Part shown: in pieces, positions 21,346 through 31,585 of the stretch
Layout of the letters: every line of letters starts with the position of its first letter
Position numbering within the stretch: the stretch's first letter is position 1
Origin: Neopestalotiopsis rosae
Taxonomy: Eukaryota > Ascomycota > Sordariomycetes > Amphisphaeriales > Sporocadaceae
Reading direction: 5' to 3'
Length of the DNA stretch: 64,000 nt
Assembly: GCA_023078685.1 (NCBI GenBank)
Contig: JALGAS010000009.1
Span: forward strand, 2,790,001 to 2,854,000
Made by a program: the position numbers and the translations under genes
Notes under the pieces: generated by a model
What the model was told of the DNA's origin: nothing
The model's database searches: none
What the model saw: only the letters and a program-made list of their open reading frames with translations

Positions 21346-21605
21346 CTAACAGAGTGGCTATACCTACAGAGTATTGAACAAGCTATGGAACGCGGGAGTG
21401 GAGTGTAGGGAACTCCTGTGTGTTTGTTGCCTGGTATGGGGGTGTCGACATGCACTGGACAAGGATTACATAGTACACTCACAGCCCCAGTTGCTTTCGA
21501 TCAACCATGTAGTCGTGGTCATGCATCCTTGTAGAAGAACAAACATGTGTTGGTGGTCAGGAGGGGAAACACTCTGGAGCCGGCTTCTACGGCTACCTAC
21601 CTACC
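21346..21605 (+). repeat. Repeat shared with 56385-56620
   Basis: Matching stretches in order: ATACCTACAGAGTATTGAACA, CGCGGGAGT, GGTATGGGGGTG, ACATGCACTGGACAAGGAT, TCAACCATGTAG, AACATGT and GCCGGCTTCTACGGCT. Same orientation in both copies. No coding sense. Confidence 0.75.
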
Positions 21606-21739
21606 CACAGGTGCTGACAACCAAGAGCTACTGTATAGTACGTCGATGCGTCTTGTCAATCTGACTCGGTTGGTCAATTATTCGACTTGCCCGTGCCATG
21701 TTTGCTTGGCGGGTGGATCATACGTCCGCAAGCCGTAGA

Positions 21740-21895
21740 TATTGTGGGCCTTAGCTCCGGTTTCCCGGACGTAGTCCGTGGAGTCCATAGTGCCTCTCCC
21801 TGTGATCCGGTAAGAGTGGCAATAGCAACAGGGGTTTGGTCTGTCCGATACGGGTCTTATGACCGCATTCCGCTGTGCTGGCGTCATTGTGATCA
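21740..21895. repeat. Composite repeat 'E' plus 'D'
   Basis: GTGGGCCTTAGCTCCGG at 21748 (family E) and TACGGGTCTTATGACCGCAT at 21855 (family D) lie 100 bp apart. The same pair occurs near 22690-22960 and 38560-38960. Confidence 0.65.
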
Positions 21896-22171
21896 TCAGA
21901 ATGTTTGCTCAAGCACAGAGCAATTGATGAGCTTTGATTCGCCTTCTTTGAGTCAGACGCTGTCAATCAAGGTTGCAAAACAAACCTTGTCTGTCGAGAC
22001 CATAACTAGTGCACTTTTTTGAATGTTTGCATGAATGCCTAATCGCTTGCTTATGGGTTGTCAATCGATACCACCTAGAAGTCTATATAAGTAACATTCC
22101 CATAGAACACAAAAACTGTGCATTCTCATTTTCAAATCAGCACAGCCAAACGAAACATCATTTCCGGCAAC

Positions 22172-22577
22172 ATGTCCCAATCAATCAGAAAAGTCGGGCC
22201 ATTGCTTTTTTGTGGCAATGCGTTGTTTTCCTTGATCGACGGTTCACGAGTGAAGACGTGCCCAGGGAGAATCTTAGGTACTAGTTGCATTTACGATTTG
22301 GTTTGGCATGATCGTATATTGTTTTGTTAAGAGTCACTGTAGCATACGAGGAAGAGACAGGTTATTTATCAAGTCAAATAGTGTGCATACGTCGAGTTTA
22401 GAGTTTAGAACTGAACCAGGACATTTTAATCCAGCATTGATACATCTCGCCCTATATGTCCCAGAATCATCGGGCATGGATATTGGTATGGCTTCGGATA
22501 TGGCGAAAGGGAAAGAAGATTCTAGGGGCAATGATCTAACATGCCCTTTGCCGTCCTCATGTAAGCGCTTTCTGTAA
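22172..22577 (+). CDS. Possible two-exon hypothetical gene
   Basis: ATG 22172 opens MSQSIRKVGPLLFCGNALF; the frame runs to about 22273, where GTACTAG could be a donor. An acceptor ending CATACGAG at about 22346 would join it in frame to a second coding-like block ending at 22577 (EFRTEPGHFNPALIHLALYV, then a polar tail). The intron would be about 73 bp. No domain is recognised. Surrounded by repeats; may be a relic. Confidence 0.3.
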
Positions 22578-22659
22578 TATGGATGGGGTTTGGGTATACT
22601 TCTGATGATAGTTAGCCATGAACAATACCATATGTCTCAGGGTCGGCAGGCTGGTAGAC

Positions 22660-22975
22660 TAGAACTTTAGTTAATGGAAAGTGGTACAGCGGGATGCGGT
22701 TATAAGATCCACATTTATCAGGCAGGTCTCTGTTCCGTTGCTCCTTTTCCTGGGAAGGATATACAGTGCCGGCACTATTCAATTGCCTTTTCCAACTGTG
22801 CAAGCTGTGGCAATATTTCTCAATATGTTGCTGCGCACTGCAAGAAGGAGTGCACTCTGGAACCTGTAAAGTGGACCTCGCCTGTATATGAAGAACTTAA
22901 GTTGTGGACCTAAACCCCGGGACCCGGTGAAATGTGGGCCTAAGCTCCGGCGCTCCGGATGTAGACGTCGAAGTC
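22660..22975 (-). repeat. Composite repeat shared with 34255-34530
   Basis: The minus strand matches 34310-34480: CCGGAGCTTAGG.CCACAT, GTCCACTTTACAGGTTCCAGAGTGCA, CATATTGA.AAATATTGCCACAGCTTGCACAGTT. Includes a D-type site at 22690 (GATGCGGTTATAAGATCC) and an E-type site at 22928. Confidence 0.8.
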
Positions 22976-23369
22976 TGCAGTCTCCAAGCTCGGTACACAA
23001 CGGCCAAGGAGATAAGACCCATTTTCTCATTCTAGTCGGTCATTTGTCGCTCAATACCCCAGCTAACAAGTTCCGATCTCAGGGCCTATCGCGCCGCTGG
23101 AGAATCATAGTTTCGGGGACAATCACGGCAGTTGGGCAGATACCACGATACATCATTAAAGGCGGGTGGTATTATAGATTCTAGTGACAGAAGGATCTAT
23201 CAAATCACCCTGGCGGACAGCATACTCTTTTCCGCAATCAGGAAATAGAAATGACGCGCCAGTACTGCATTGCATAAATAATCTTGTCCCAATGCTATGG
23301 TTTTTTGAACCACCTCACCCAGTTATTCACTTTTTCCTAACCCCCTCCTCAGAGAAACTACGGATCACA
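22976..23369. other. Intergenic
   Basis: No gene. The last 60 bp before ATG 23370 are pyrimidine-rich (TCACTTTTTCCTAACCCCCTCC). Confidence 0.4.
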
Positions 23370-24056
23370 ATGGCTGCGCCTCAAAAACTACACACGTCAA
23401 GCACTTATATTGCATTTCTTTCATTTGATGGAATCCATCGAGATCGAGTCGCCATCACGTTCCTGCACGACCCCAATGTCGGGTATCAGAATCGCGTCAC
23501 GGCTCCTTACAACTCAGAGAACTTCGCTTTTAGTGGTGTCAATGTTCTTGATCCGCGTGCTAATGATATTAGCGACGGTACACTAGGGAGCTTTGAAGAT
23601 GTTTAAAACTGCAATGGCAATATTGACAGCCCAATCAGCAACCCGGACAGTACTGACAATGCCAAGCGCGACAGAGACAGCATGAATATGGCGCCCGGCC
23701 CACTAGGACAGGGAGAAGTGAACAGAACGGACCATGATAGTGGAATGAACACAATCGAACCCGACGAACAAAGCTTCAGCAAGTCTCACGAAGTCATCAG
23801 CAACCAGCCATCGCACCGTCCCGGGCTAGGAGCCAATGCGATTCAAAATGGAACCTTCCAAACATCGTTGATCGTGAGTAGAGAAACGTGTCAAACAGTA
23901 TGAAGTGTATTCGTACTGAAACTCAGACAGGTATGCCAGTTCTGTAAAGGAGTCTTTAGCAGAAGCTGTGATTTGGCCAGACACGAGACTTACAGATTAA
24001 AACGAGGTGTTTGTAGCCAGAGTACGAAAAGAAAATACTTGATCACTAGAGGCTGA
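23370..24056 (+). pseudogene. C2H2 zinc-finger gene, broken by an in-frame stop
   Basis: Exon 1 is 23370-23873 and exon 2 is 23931-24056, joined by a 57-bp intron (GTGAGT ... CAGACAG) in phase 0. The frame stays open for 209 codons except for one TAA at 23604-23606. Before the stop: MAAPQKLHTSSTYIAFLSFDG ... FEDV. After it: a polar Asn/Asp/Gly-rich stretch and, in exon 2, CQFCKGVFSRSCDLARHETYR. This resembles a C2H2 finger (C-x2-C-x12-H-x3), but the last histidine is replaced by Tyr. So the gene has lost both its reading frame and a zinc ligand. Such proteins are usually transcription factors in the nucleus. A single C-to-T change (CAA to TAA) would explain the stop. Confidence 0.6.
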
Positions 24057-24503
24057 ACATTGTGGACTTTGGAAGAGCGGAAGATGAAGCCGCATGCGGG
24101 TCGATGAGAGCAGCTCCATGAAGAAAGTATTCTGCAAAATTTATCATGAATCAGATTCGGACTGAGGCACTGAGTGTTTATGGAGCACCCGCGTGGAGCC
24201 TTCAGGAGCAATCTTGTGGAGCATTCTTGTGAAGCTAGTCCGAATTCATTCACGTGCAGCGGACTCGGAGTTAGAACCCACATTGGTGGGATCCTTTGGG
24301 CAGGGTTACAAGCGAGACTATTATTTATACGACCTGATTTCGCACTCTGTCATCTTGATCCTGAAGTAGGGTCAAGATCTCTTTCTTCAAGGTTCAGACT
24401 GCTTATACATAACAACCTCGTGTTTCTTTGAATATATTAACGATCCTTTGTTCCAATACGAGACTCGAAATTAGCGTCACACTAGAGGACCGCCAAGATT
24501 ATA
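24057..24503. other. No supported gene
   Basis: A short frame at 24174-24431 (plus) shows no domain and is left out. The DNA is of mixed composition with no clear repeat. Confidence 0.4.
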
Positions 24504-24995
24504 ATGGATGCTTGCGATTCAGTACAAGTATACTTCATCTCCCGTCCTTTCGTCCTACACGACCGCAGATATAGCTAATGATTTGCAAAGGCTCAAGCAT
24601 CTTCCGTCTGCAGGTATGCTGGCTCGAAATTGGGCATCAGCCTTCATTCTAGCTTGGGATCTTCATCCCAAGTTCAGGCATTGGCTATCGAGGGCCTTAC
24701 ACGCTATAAACCGGAGAGTTGCATCATCGACTGCTGTGGAACTCATCGAGCTGATTTGATTGATTGGATTCCACAAACGGTCAAACGTCTATCATGGACC
24801 CGATCTGACAACGAGCCAGTCTTCAATCGAGAGGTGATAGATCAAATCGAAGAGAATTCTGCTCTATGGAGAGCTATAGGGAGATTGGAACGGTTTGAAT
24901 TGAAGGGTGGAACAGTAAGGGAAAGCGACGTAAAGGCATTGAAGTCTTGGGTACCTCCTGGAGTGCTCTTGATCAATGGTGTAGATTCTCTTTGA
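24504..24995 (+). CDS. Hypothetical protein, possible two-exon gene
   Basis: A frame ending at TGA 24995 is clearly coding-like: ALAIEGLTRYKPESCI, DWIPQTVKRLSWTRSDNEPV, EENSALWRAIGRLERFELKG, ALKSWVPPGVLLINGVDSL. In the same phase upstream, ATG 24504 gives MDACDSVQ before GTATAC. A 63-bp intron (24528-24590, branch-like GCTAATG, ending GCAAAG) would remove two stops and join them, about 142 residues. The composition (leucine/tryptophan, solvent-exposed helices) is like the tail of F-box or leucine-rich proteins, but no named motif is visible. It may be the end of an older, longer gene. Confidence 0.4.
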
Positions 24996-25739
24996 GAATA
25001 CGGGATATGTGGTGATCATCGATCTATGTGCCGTTCGCAAATAGCGTTGTGAAGTATCGCTTGTCTCAAGTTGAGTATATATCGCTCGTTATGGGATACC
25101 GAAAGTAAAATCGACTGACTGTACAGTGTGCAGTCTGGCCCTGTACTATAATTGCTACAAGGACTTAGTCGCGAGATTTGCCTAAAATCATCAATGTGAC
25201 ACTTTGGCGGTCTGCACATACTTCTCTAGCAAGGAGTCTGAGGTTTCTTTCTGTTTCTATTATCTTGTCCTCCCCCTATTGCTTTACCAAAGCGTATCAG
25301 CAACGGCAGGAAATGGATGTCACCAGCTAGCAGCGGGGCTGTGGGTCATAAGTCCGAGTTCCTAGTTTGTTCAATTATGGAGCATCGACAAACCCAGTCC
25401 GGTCGAGTGACTAGACTGGAATCAGCCTGGCCCTGGCCTAACAAGAGTACAACCCAGGAGACGGAAGTCGGTTTGTTAGCTATTACGATATCGATCCTTA
25501 CTACAGTATTGTGTGGAAGGGTCAGAAAATCGCTTTCATCCAATTTCGACAATGGATCATCGGAGCTGGACTGGGTCTCAGTTGGTCCACAACACTGCGA
25601 GACTACAAAGTACAGTATGTAACCTCTAGAACAAAATCTCGCAATAGAGATAAGTTCATGGACCGTTCCACTCGATAGCTTGACATTGATTAAGTAAAAG
25701 GTTTCAATTCGGACTTACAGGAACAAATTTTGATCAATT
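24996..25739. other. No supported gene; one D-like site
   Basis: 25325-25355 (AGCGGGGCTGTGGGTCATAAGTCCG) resembles repeat D. Short frames on both strands carry no domain. Confidence 0.4.
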
Positions 25740-25803
25740 ATGGCGAATCATACCCGCGCGCCTCCCACTCCTCTTCTTATGCTTCCCGTCACAGTTTTCT
25801 ACT
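25740..25803 (+). pseudogene. 5' fragment of the 161-residue coiled-coil gene
   Basis: ATG 25740 reads MANHTRAPPTPLLMLPVTVF, then Tyr and stop, matching the start of the intact gene at 35924-35439 (MADHTRTPAHTPMLPVTVFY). The DNA match includes AATCATACCCGC and CTTCCCGTCACAGTTTTCTAC. It breaks off exactly where the minisatellite starts. Confidence 0.8.
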
Positions 25804-26003
25804 GATTGTAAGTGATTGTAAGTGATTGTAAGTGATTGTAAGTGATTGTAAGTGATTGTAAGTGATTGTAAGTGATTGTAAGTGATTGTAAGTGATTGTA
25901 AGTGATTGTAAGTGATTGTAAGTGATTGTAAGTGATTGTAAGTGATTGTAAGTGATTGTAAGTGATTGTAAGTGATTGTAAGTGATTGTAAGTGATTGTA
26001 AGT
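25804..26003. repeat. Perfect 10-bp minisatellite, 20 copies
   Basis: GATTGTAAGT repeated 20 times without a single change over 200 bp. The unit contains GTAAGT, the consensus 5' splice donor, in every copy on the plus strand. The minus strand reads as a repeated YNHLQSLTIT peptide, which I take to be an artefact. Confidence 0.97.
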
Positions 26004-26657
26004 GGTTTTACAGTATATCACATGAGCTGCCATGATGTGTCAAACATAGAGTGGTGAATGACTGCCACCCATATTTAAAGGTGTGGAACAATCAGGAAGA
26101 CCGAAACGATTGGGATCTCAACTCCCAACTATCCGCATAGAGGTCATGCAGTGTTAGTGTTACTACATGTGCGTTCTTCTGCTTCGGGAAAGCAAAATGT
26201 AAATTGATACTCGACCAGGGTTGCCATCGCGAGCAAGGCACAATTTCGGATTCCGCCCCATGTATAAAGCCCACTCGGGCTGAAGATCGAGGGAGGTGAA
26301 TTAAGGAGCTTCCCGAATGACGTATGCCTTGATCATGGCCAGCTTAGGGATCATTCACCTGAGCTAATGATCCACGGCGGCCCCTTTCTACGTCGATCGA
26401 GGTGAATAGTGCTTAAGGAAAATCTGTCGTTGCCTACATTGCTCGATCTAGTTCTTTGCTTAGTTATACAATACTATGTCCTCTCTATGCAGACAGCTGA
26501 CAGCCTGAGTTGGCGATGTGCCGTACAAACAATTTGCATTTTTCGAGCCGTAAAAAGGATGAGATTTGATATCAGAGCTGAATCATAACGAGTAAGACAA
26601 ATGAATACATGTACCGCTTTTACTGTAATATCGGACTGATCTGAAGCTAAAAGAGCC
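26004..26657. other. No supported gene
   Basis: Short frames only (26092-26274 and 26474-26659, minus). Upstream region of the next gene. Confidence 0.4.
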
Positions 26658-27512
26658 ATGACTTACTCACAACGGAAAGATACTCATTGGGACCCCGGAT
26701 GACTTCAGATCGACTGATAGGATTGCTGTGTATTACAACGCCACCTGCGATAGAATGGAGGTCATGGTACATCTTCCTGAGGGGGAGAAATTACCAGATT
26801 TAAACAGACTGGTTCGTAGTCGTTAGCTGCCATGATGCATTGGAATACCAGTGCTGATGTCAACAGGTCGCAATTGTTCTTCAGCGCAATCGTCAAAAAG
26901 CTTATGGTCGAGCTCGCCCCACTCCCAAAATACCCGATTTGGGGTCTTCACAAGGAGGCACTGATGCTGCCGGCATGCGCCAGCGACGAATCCCTCCACG
27001 ACCTAGCTATCGCGAGGAGACAGACAGTGATAAGGATAACGGCAACCAGGGTGGAGATATTGCATCACAACATTCCTTATCACCGAGCTCAGTTCACACC
27101 GGTAGGCGCAACCCCAACCACAGTATGAGCTGTCTAAGATTAGGTTCGGTGATGAGACCAACAACAGGGCTGATTTGACCTTATAGACACAGTAGGGAGC
27201 TCAGATGATGGAAACCAACTCCTTATGAGCTCTAGGCGCAGCAAAGCGACCGGGGCAGATGCAGAGGACGATTTGGTGTACTATCGGACAAAGGGGCAAA
27301 GTAATATAAGCGCTGAAGCACAATCGCGTAAAGCGGCCAAGGCAGCGTCGATACAGCATCGTGGCGGCCAAACTCATAAATTGGGTAAGAGAATTGGTGC
27401 GCACCCAAGGCAGCTCAACAGAAGATTTCTGGCTACTAGAATCTTGCGGCTGCTGAAGAAGATGCCAACGAGACCAGATAGATGCAAACCTACAATAGTT
27501 GGCGCTGACTAA
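26658..27512 (+). CDS. Hypothetical protein with disordered C-terminal half; three exons, possible frameshift near the start
   Basis: Exons to 26811, 26867-27101 and 27187-27512, with introns of 55 bp (ending GTCAACAG) and 85 bp (ending CTTATAG). Phases agree at both junctions. Exon 1 reads DDFRSTDRIAVYYNATCDRM, EVMVHLPEGEKLPDLNRL; exon 2 starts VAIVLQRNRQKAYGRARPTP, then becomes polar (Ser, Asp, Gln); exon 3 is basic near the end. ATG 26658 begins MTYSQRKDTHWDP in another phase; one base too many around 26690-26700 separates it from the DDFRSTDR frame, so the gene either has a 1-bp frameshift or starts elsewhere (for example at the ATG near 26754). I do not recognise the family. The ordered N-terminal part plus disordered tail suggests a binding protein. 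Confidence 0.5.
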
Positions 27513-27728
27513 ACACATCTTCTATTACTATTGATGTCAACCAAATCGTTGGAACCGAAAGTGATTGCACGTCTTATCGAATCCACAGGACTCTCAAGCC
27601 TGGTGAGCACCCAGGGCTCCCATTCAATACAATCAAGTCTTGTGAATGCTAGGGCAACAATATCTTGCAGAAATATGTATTGAGATATAGCGCTGCCATT
27701 CGTATTCCATCACAACTCGACTTGTATT
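27513..27728. other. Intergenic between convergent genes
   Basis: 216 bp with no gene between two 3' ends. Confidence 0.4.
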
Positions 27729-28124
27729 TTAATGTAGTCGCATCGCTTCCAGTCTCTCAACCACACTTCGCAACTTGATGCAAGTGATCTCCAAGCTCCC
27801 GAGTGCATCTTTCATCATTTCCAAATCATCCATTGCATTAGTGCTTTCTTCGCCAGAGGAAACGCTGTCGCCATCGCCGCTGTCCTCCGAAACGGTCGTC
27901 TCCGTGTCATCGGCAATGAAATCTGTCAGGCTTTCTCCATCGTCAGAGCCGTCTGTAGATCTTTCTGACAGGTCTGATTCGTTTGTATCGTCGCTATACT
28001 CTCCGACTCCTCGACGACATGTTAGTTAGGCTCAATCATAACATTCGAAGAAGTCACTTCTGAACGCACTGTATGCCGGAACAGAGTCGGTCCTTGTAAA
28101 CTGCAATGGATTGGTATCAGGCAT
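27729..28124 (-). CDS. Small acidic serine-rich protein, 115 residues
   Basis: Two exons on the minus strand: 28124-28058 and 28009-27729, with a 48-bp intron (GTGACT, branch CCTAACTAACA, end TCGAG). It starts MPDTNPLQFTRTDSVPAYSA. After splicing it continues as a strongly acidic, Ser/Asp/Glu/Thr-rich stretch (SDDTNESDLSERSTDGSDDG), ending in a helix with hydrophobic spacing (DDLEMMKDALGSLEITCIKL, then RSVVERLEAMRL) that could be a coiled coil. The acid tract has several possible CK2 sites. Function unknown. The opposite strand shows an 84-codon frame that is only its shadow. The gene ends 355 bp before the HVA22 gene begins on the other strand. Confidence 0.6.
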
Positions 28125-28479
28125 CGTGTCAATGCTCGGGAATGTCTTGCCTGGAAGATTGAAAAGAGGCAGTGGTATGTGAAGAAAACTCCGGATCAAA
28201 GAGATCTAGCATTTATGTAACGCTATAGCGACCTATTTGAACTCTGAATTGAAACATCCTGATTCAGCTCTGTATACTTAACACATAAAACCAGCACAAT
28301 ACATTCTTCCAGTTTTAGATCGCTCCACTTCTCTATTTTCGGATTCTCCCAAGTTATGTCCTTCTAGAAGTGAATCTACTTTGACCCTTGTGGTATTAAT
28401 AGCGCCCAGGTCAAACCTCATACTCTGTGTCCTGCTCATGTCATATACAAGATATCTTTGCCGTACAGTACCTACCACG

Positions 28480-28905
28480 ATGTTTGGAACTCTGCTGAAT
28501 GGAATCAGCTCGATACTCTGTCTTTCTTATCCCCTTATCTCCACGTTCAGGGCGCTCCAAACGTCCAATCCTACACAACTCAAAGAATGTCTCATGTACT
28601 GGTCGGTCCTCTCGACTATTTTGTCCCTTGAATCGCTCTTTCAATCAGTTTTGAATTTCATCCCTTTGTATGGTCTCCTGCGCGCTGTTCTTATGATCTC
28701 ATTGCTCCTCGCCGGGCCATCGGGCCACAAGCATTTATTCGAAATGGTTTTGCAGTCATGGGCCAAGATTCAAGAAGGCAACAACGACACCATCACTCGC
28801 CTGCTTGACTTGGGTATCAGAGCCCTGAGCTCGGTCCCCTCGAAGCGGCTTCTTACGACGTTCGCAGCCGCGTGGTCATCTAGGCCGCGAAAGAAGGCGC
28901 AGTAG
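28480..28905 (+). CDS. HVA22/TB2/DP1 (REEP/Yop1-like) membrane protein
   Basis: 141 residues from ATG 28480; an in-frame ATG at 28438 would add 14. Characteristic features: LSYPLISTFRALQT (first hairpin), then LKECLMYWSVLSTILSLESL, NFIPLYGLLRAVLMISLLLA and HLFEMVLQSW, matching the TB2/DP1/HVA22 order of two membrane hairpins with YP, YW and IPLY motifs. Family members shape tubular endoplasmic reticulum membranes. The C-terminal tail is basic (SSRPRKKAQ). This copy is shorter than housekeeping Yop1 and may be a paralogue. No intron is needed. It is divergent from the small acidic gene at 27729-28124. Confidence 0.78.
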   Translation: MFGTLLNGISSILCLSYPLISTFRALQTSNPTQLKECLMYWSVLSTILSLESLFQSVLNFIPLYGLLRAVLMISLLLAGPSGHKHLFEMVLQSWAKIQEGNNDTITRLLDLGIRALSSVPSKRLLTTFAAAWSSRPRKKAQ

Positions 28906-29463
28906 CCATGTGTCAATCCAGGATTGTCATGCTCAGGTTTCGAGTATTCCAGCATCCTCAATTCGCTGTAAAGGAAAGGTCGCGCCAGTCTATGGCACGC
29001 GGAAACGGAAATTCCCATGTGTAGTCACGTTGACATGGGCAATACTTGTCCAGATTCAGCCGGAGGTCTTGGAGGAGTTACTTTGAAAGATCAAAAAGGC
29101 CGGGTCTCAAGGAAGCGAATTATGTGATCTTGAGATTAATATCGTAAGCACCAGTATTGCAGAAAAGAGCTTTCAGTATTATAATTATTTCGTTTCGGTA
29201 GACTATATGATTGCCAACCCGTCGCAGCAAAATGTATACGGGGAATACATGTGACTCATGCCGCCAGCTTGTCAGTCCCTCCCAGTTTTAGTATTTGATG
29301 ATTTTTCTGTTCCTCCGAGAAGCTATGCGCTTCGACGTCTAGTTCCAATGCGAAAAACGTACGGACTAGCTGATCTTAACCCTCTCATGGCAGCAATTCT
29401 CGACAATTTTCGGACCGGATTTATGCTTCGACTCCGTGCCCTCCTAGTTATTGTTCTCCATGT
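28906..29463. other. No supported gene
   Basis: AT-rich from 29110. The frame 29258-29593 (plus) overlaps the tail of the Fta2-like gene and has no domain. Confidence 0.4.
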
Positions 29464-30458
29464 TTACTTGACGTCTTTACTGTCTCTTGACAATGGTGAT
29501 TCTAGTGAGACACGCTCTTCGGTCTCAAAACTATCAAAACTACTCAACATATACGACCGGTACCGACTTGATTCGTCCACCGAGCTATCTTGATTATTTT
29601 CCTGGAGTTCTTTTTTTGCCATGGCGTCGAAGCAAGCCAGATCATACCTCAGATCACGGATGATGTGCGTCTGCGGACGAACATCCAATGAGAGACCGAT
29701 ATGAGGTACGGTAATAGCCTCACTGAAATCGTATAGACTGCCGTTGAGGTAACTCTCCTTTCGAATCTTCATGTTGTAGATTCCCAATTCGTTTAATTGC
29801 TCGAGACGGCTCTTCATGAGTGTAAGCTCAGATGGCTTGTACCAAGAATGATATTGGATGTAGTCCTTTACTATAGCCCTCAATGGCTCATGCATATTTT
29901 CGGATGATCGATCCCAGTTATAGATATTGAACTGTTGTTCAATCTGGCGTTCTATGGACTTGTGTAGATACGTATATCCGTAACAACGAACAGCGAGGCA
30001 TTCGTGGTTTCCATCGGCTGGCAAAAGCCCGAACTCCCCGACACTCAGCGAAGAAAGGATCCAGTTGGCCTCAGAAAACCTTGTCACTAATAGGTGTCTT
30101 GTTGTACCCAAACAAAAATGGGCGAATGACGTTGATGCTGACGAATTTGAACTGTGATATTGTCAGCGTCAAAGAGATGGCAAAACTTGTACTCTCGACG
30201 TACAATCTCGACTGCATAAATCTTGCCTCTGACACTCACTTGGAACACTCGGCTATGTGCTCCTCCAGTGGAGGCATTCTCATTTTCAGTGTCCAGCAAT
30301 TTGATGAAATGGGCATCGGAGAAATCCCCGTTGAACGGAAACAGCTTGGGTCCTCTGATACTTGGTATGGGATTCGACATCATGCCTGTCTTTTCTGAGT
30401 CGAATGCAATATGCGGGAGTTCTGAGCAGCAGTCTTGATCGCGGTTCCGCAACATCAT
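29464..30458 (-). pseudogene. Second Fta2-like gene, damaged in the middle
   Basis: Exon 1 is 30458-30204 (MMLRNRDQDCC ... YAVEI); a 52-bp intron (GTACGT ... CACAG) leads to FKFVSINVIRPF, reproducing the family pattern YALKIFKF. The frame then hits TGA at 30071-30073. Just after it, in the same phase, comes DPFFAECR (a family hallmark), and then the phase changes at a GGGG run (30036-30039) to EFGLLPADGNHECLAVRCYG, RAIVKDYI, IYNMKIRKESYL and LYDFSEA, ending at 29464. Removing one G would restore the phase; alternatively a 46-bp intron (30034-30079, GTTTTC ... GGGGAG) skips the damaged piece in frame. The catalytic loop (YNMKIRKES) and DFS in place of DFG suggest no kinase activity. Paralogue of the gene at 5063-5972. 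Confidence 0.6.
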
Positions 30459-30766
30459 TTTCCAATTCAAAGAATCAGGAAACTCTCTGGAATATCCAAG
30501 CAGGCTCGGCGCGGTGTTTTAGAACAGAAGAAGAAATAGAGATAGACAGAAAATTCAAATTCGAATTCTAGTAAGCCTTTGGGACTGCTCTTGTTCTATC
30601 TTCTATATACACATAGTATTGTGGGACCTGAGGGTCACCATCTAGTTCTACAGAGTGTCTCACCTTCGCGATTCAAAACGAGAATCGGAGACAAACTGAA
30701 TCAGAGATGGAAAAAGGGCGTGATCATAATATAGGCCTTCGGACCGCCCAATATCTACTACAGTAT
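30459..30766. other. Intergenic
   Basis: No gene seen. Upstream of the Fta2-like gene and downstream of the chromodomain gene, both on the minus strand. Confidence 0.4.
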
Positions 30767-31275
30767 TCAGTGACACTGTTCTTGGTGGAAGAGCGACGTC
30801 CAATAATGAAGCAGAAGCCGGTTGTATGCGCCCAGGTCCTCTTCAGCTTCCCACATTGGGCAGCTGTACTCGGTCCACCTCACGGCGTAGAATAATCGGC
30901 CGTCATCGAACTCATAATGTCCAATTATGGCCTCAATATCGTACTCAAGATTGTTATTGGTGGTGGGGCGTTGGTGGATGTCTTGCCAGACCGACAATTT
31001 TGTACCTGGACGATGAACCCACAACAGTTCATCGCTTGAATGTCAGAACAGGTCTTGATTCTGAGCAACGATGCCATATAGAACCGTGTCGGGCAATTTG
31101 TATGTGCACAAAGCATGGGATACGACGACATGGTTTGACCAGGTAGCTCCGACTTTTTCGCCTCGCTGTACATCGTCGATTGTTGTTGAAGAAGCCATTT
31201 AAAATGCTTTGGAATTGGATGAAGTCTGGGAGACAAGGCCTTAGATGCTCGAAAGAAATCGAAGTCCGAGTACAT
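30767..31275 (-). CDS. Chromodomain protein, exon structure uncertain
   Basis: The minus-strand frame ending at 30767 contains a chromodomain: NLEYDIEAIIGHYEFDDGRL, then FYAVRWTEYSCPMWEAEEDL. The aromatic cage positions (Y early, W in VRW, Y/W after) are present. Just before it, in the same phase, comes DELLWVHRPGTKLSVWQDI, which follows a plausible acceptor (CTGACATTCAAG, with branch CTGAC). Upstream, ATG 31275 opens MYSDFDFFRASKALSPRL ... LPGQTMSSYPMLC in another phase; GTATCC or GTGCAC near 31115-31095 could be the donor. Chromodomains bind methylated histone tails. No reverse transcriptase or integrase is nearby, so I see no sign of a chromovirus, but a relic of one cannot be excluded. 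Confidence 0.55.
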
Positions 31276-31585
31276 ATATGTGATAGACTAAACAACAATA
31301 CTCACAGTGCATTGTGTGTGGTATGTATGCAGTACATGTTTATATATGGTTGAAACACGATGAGATTCCTCACCCAATACAGTTCCCTGCCAATTGCCAA
31401 ATATCGCTCCTCAGACATGCAAAGATCACCTATGATTTTGGATGCACACCCAAGCGTCATTATGCGCCCCGATGATCACGTCATTATCCGTTAATGGATT
31501 TTCTGGCAAACATATATATGAGTAATGTCAGAGTGAAGTGCACCATGAACAACCGTTTTCCTCGTCCATTTAGTAGTTACGAAAG
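31276..31585. promoter_or_regulatory. Divergent intergenic region
   Basis: About 310 bp between the chromodomain gene (minus) and the membrane protein gene (plus). It contains TATATATG at about 31338 and 31513. No defined site can be named. Confidence 0.3.

Noticed and set aside
25734..26033. Minus-strand reading frame with a repeated YNHLQSLTIT peptide.
   Set aside because: It only translates the 10-bp minisatellite (30 bp is three units, so no frame ever meets a stop). There is no ATG context or domain.
27775..28029. Plus-strand Ser-rich frame of 84 codons.
   Set aside because: The minus strand carries a better coding solution with an intron, a start codon and acidic composition.
30767..31275. 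Chromovirus retrotransposon for the chromodomain gene.
   Set aside because: No reverse transcriptase, integrase or long terminal repeats are visible on either side.
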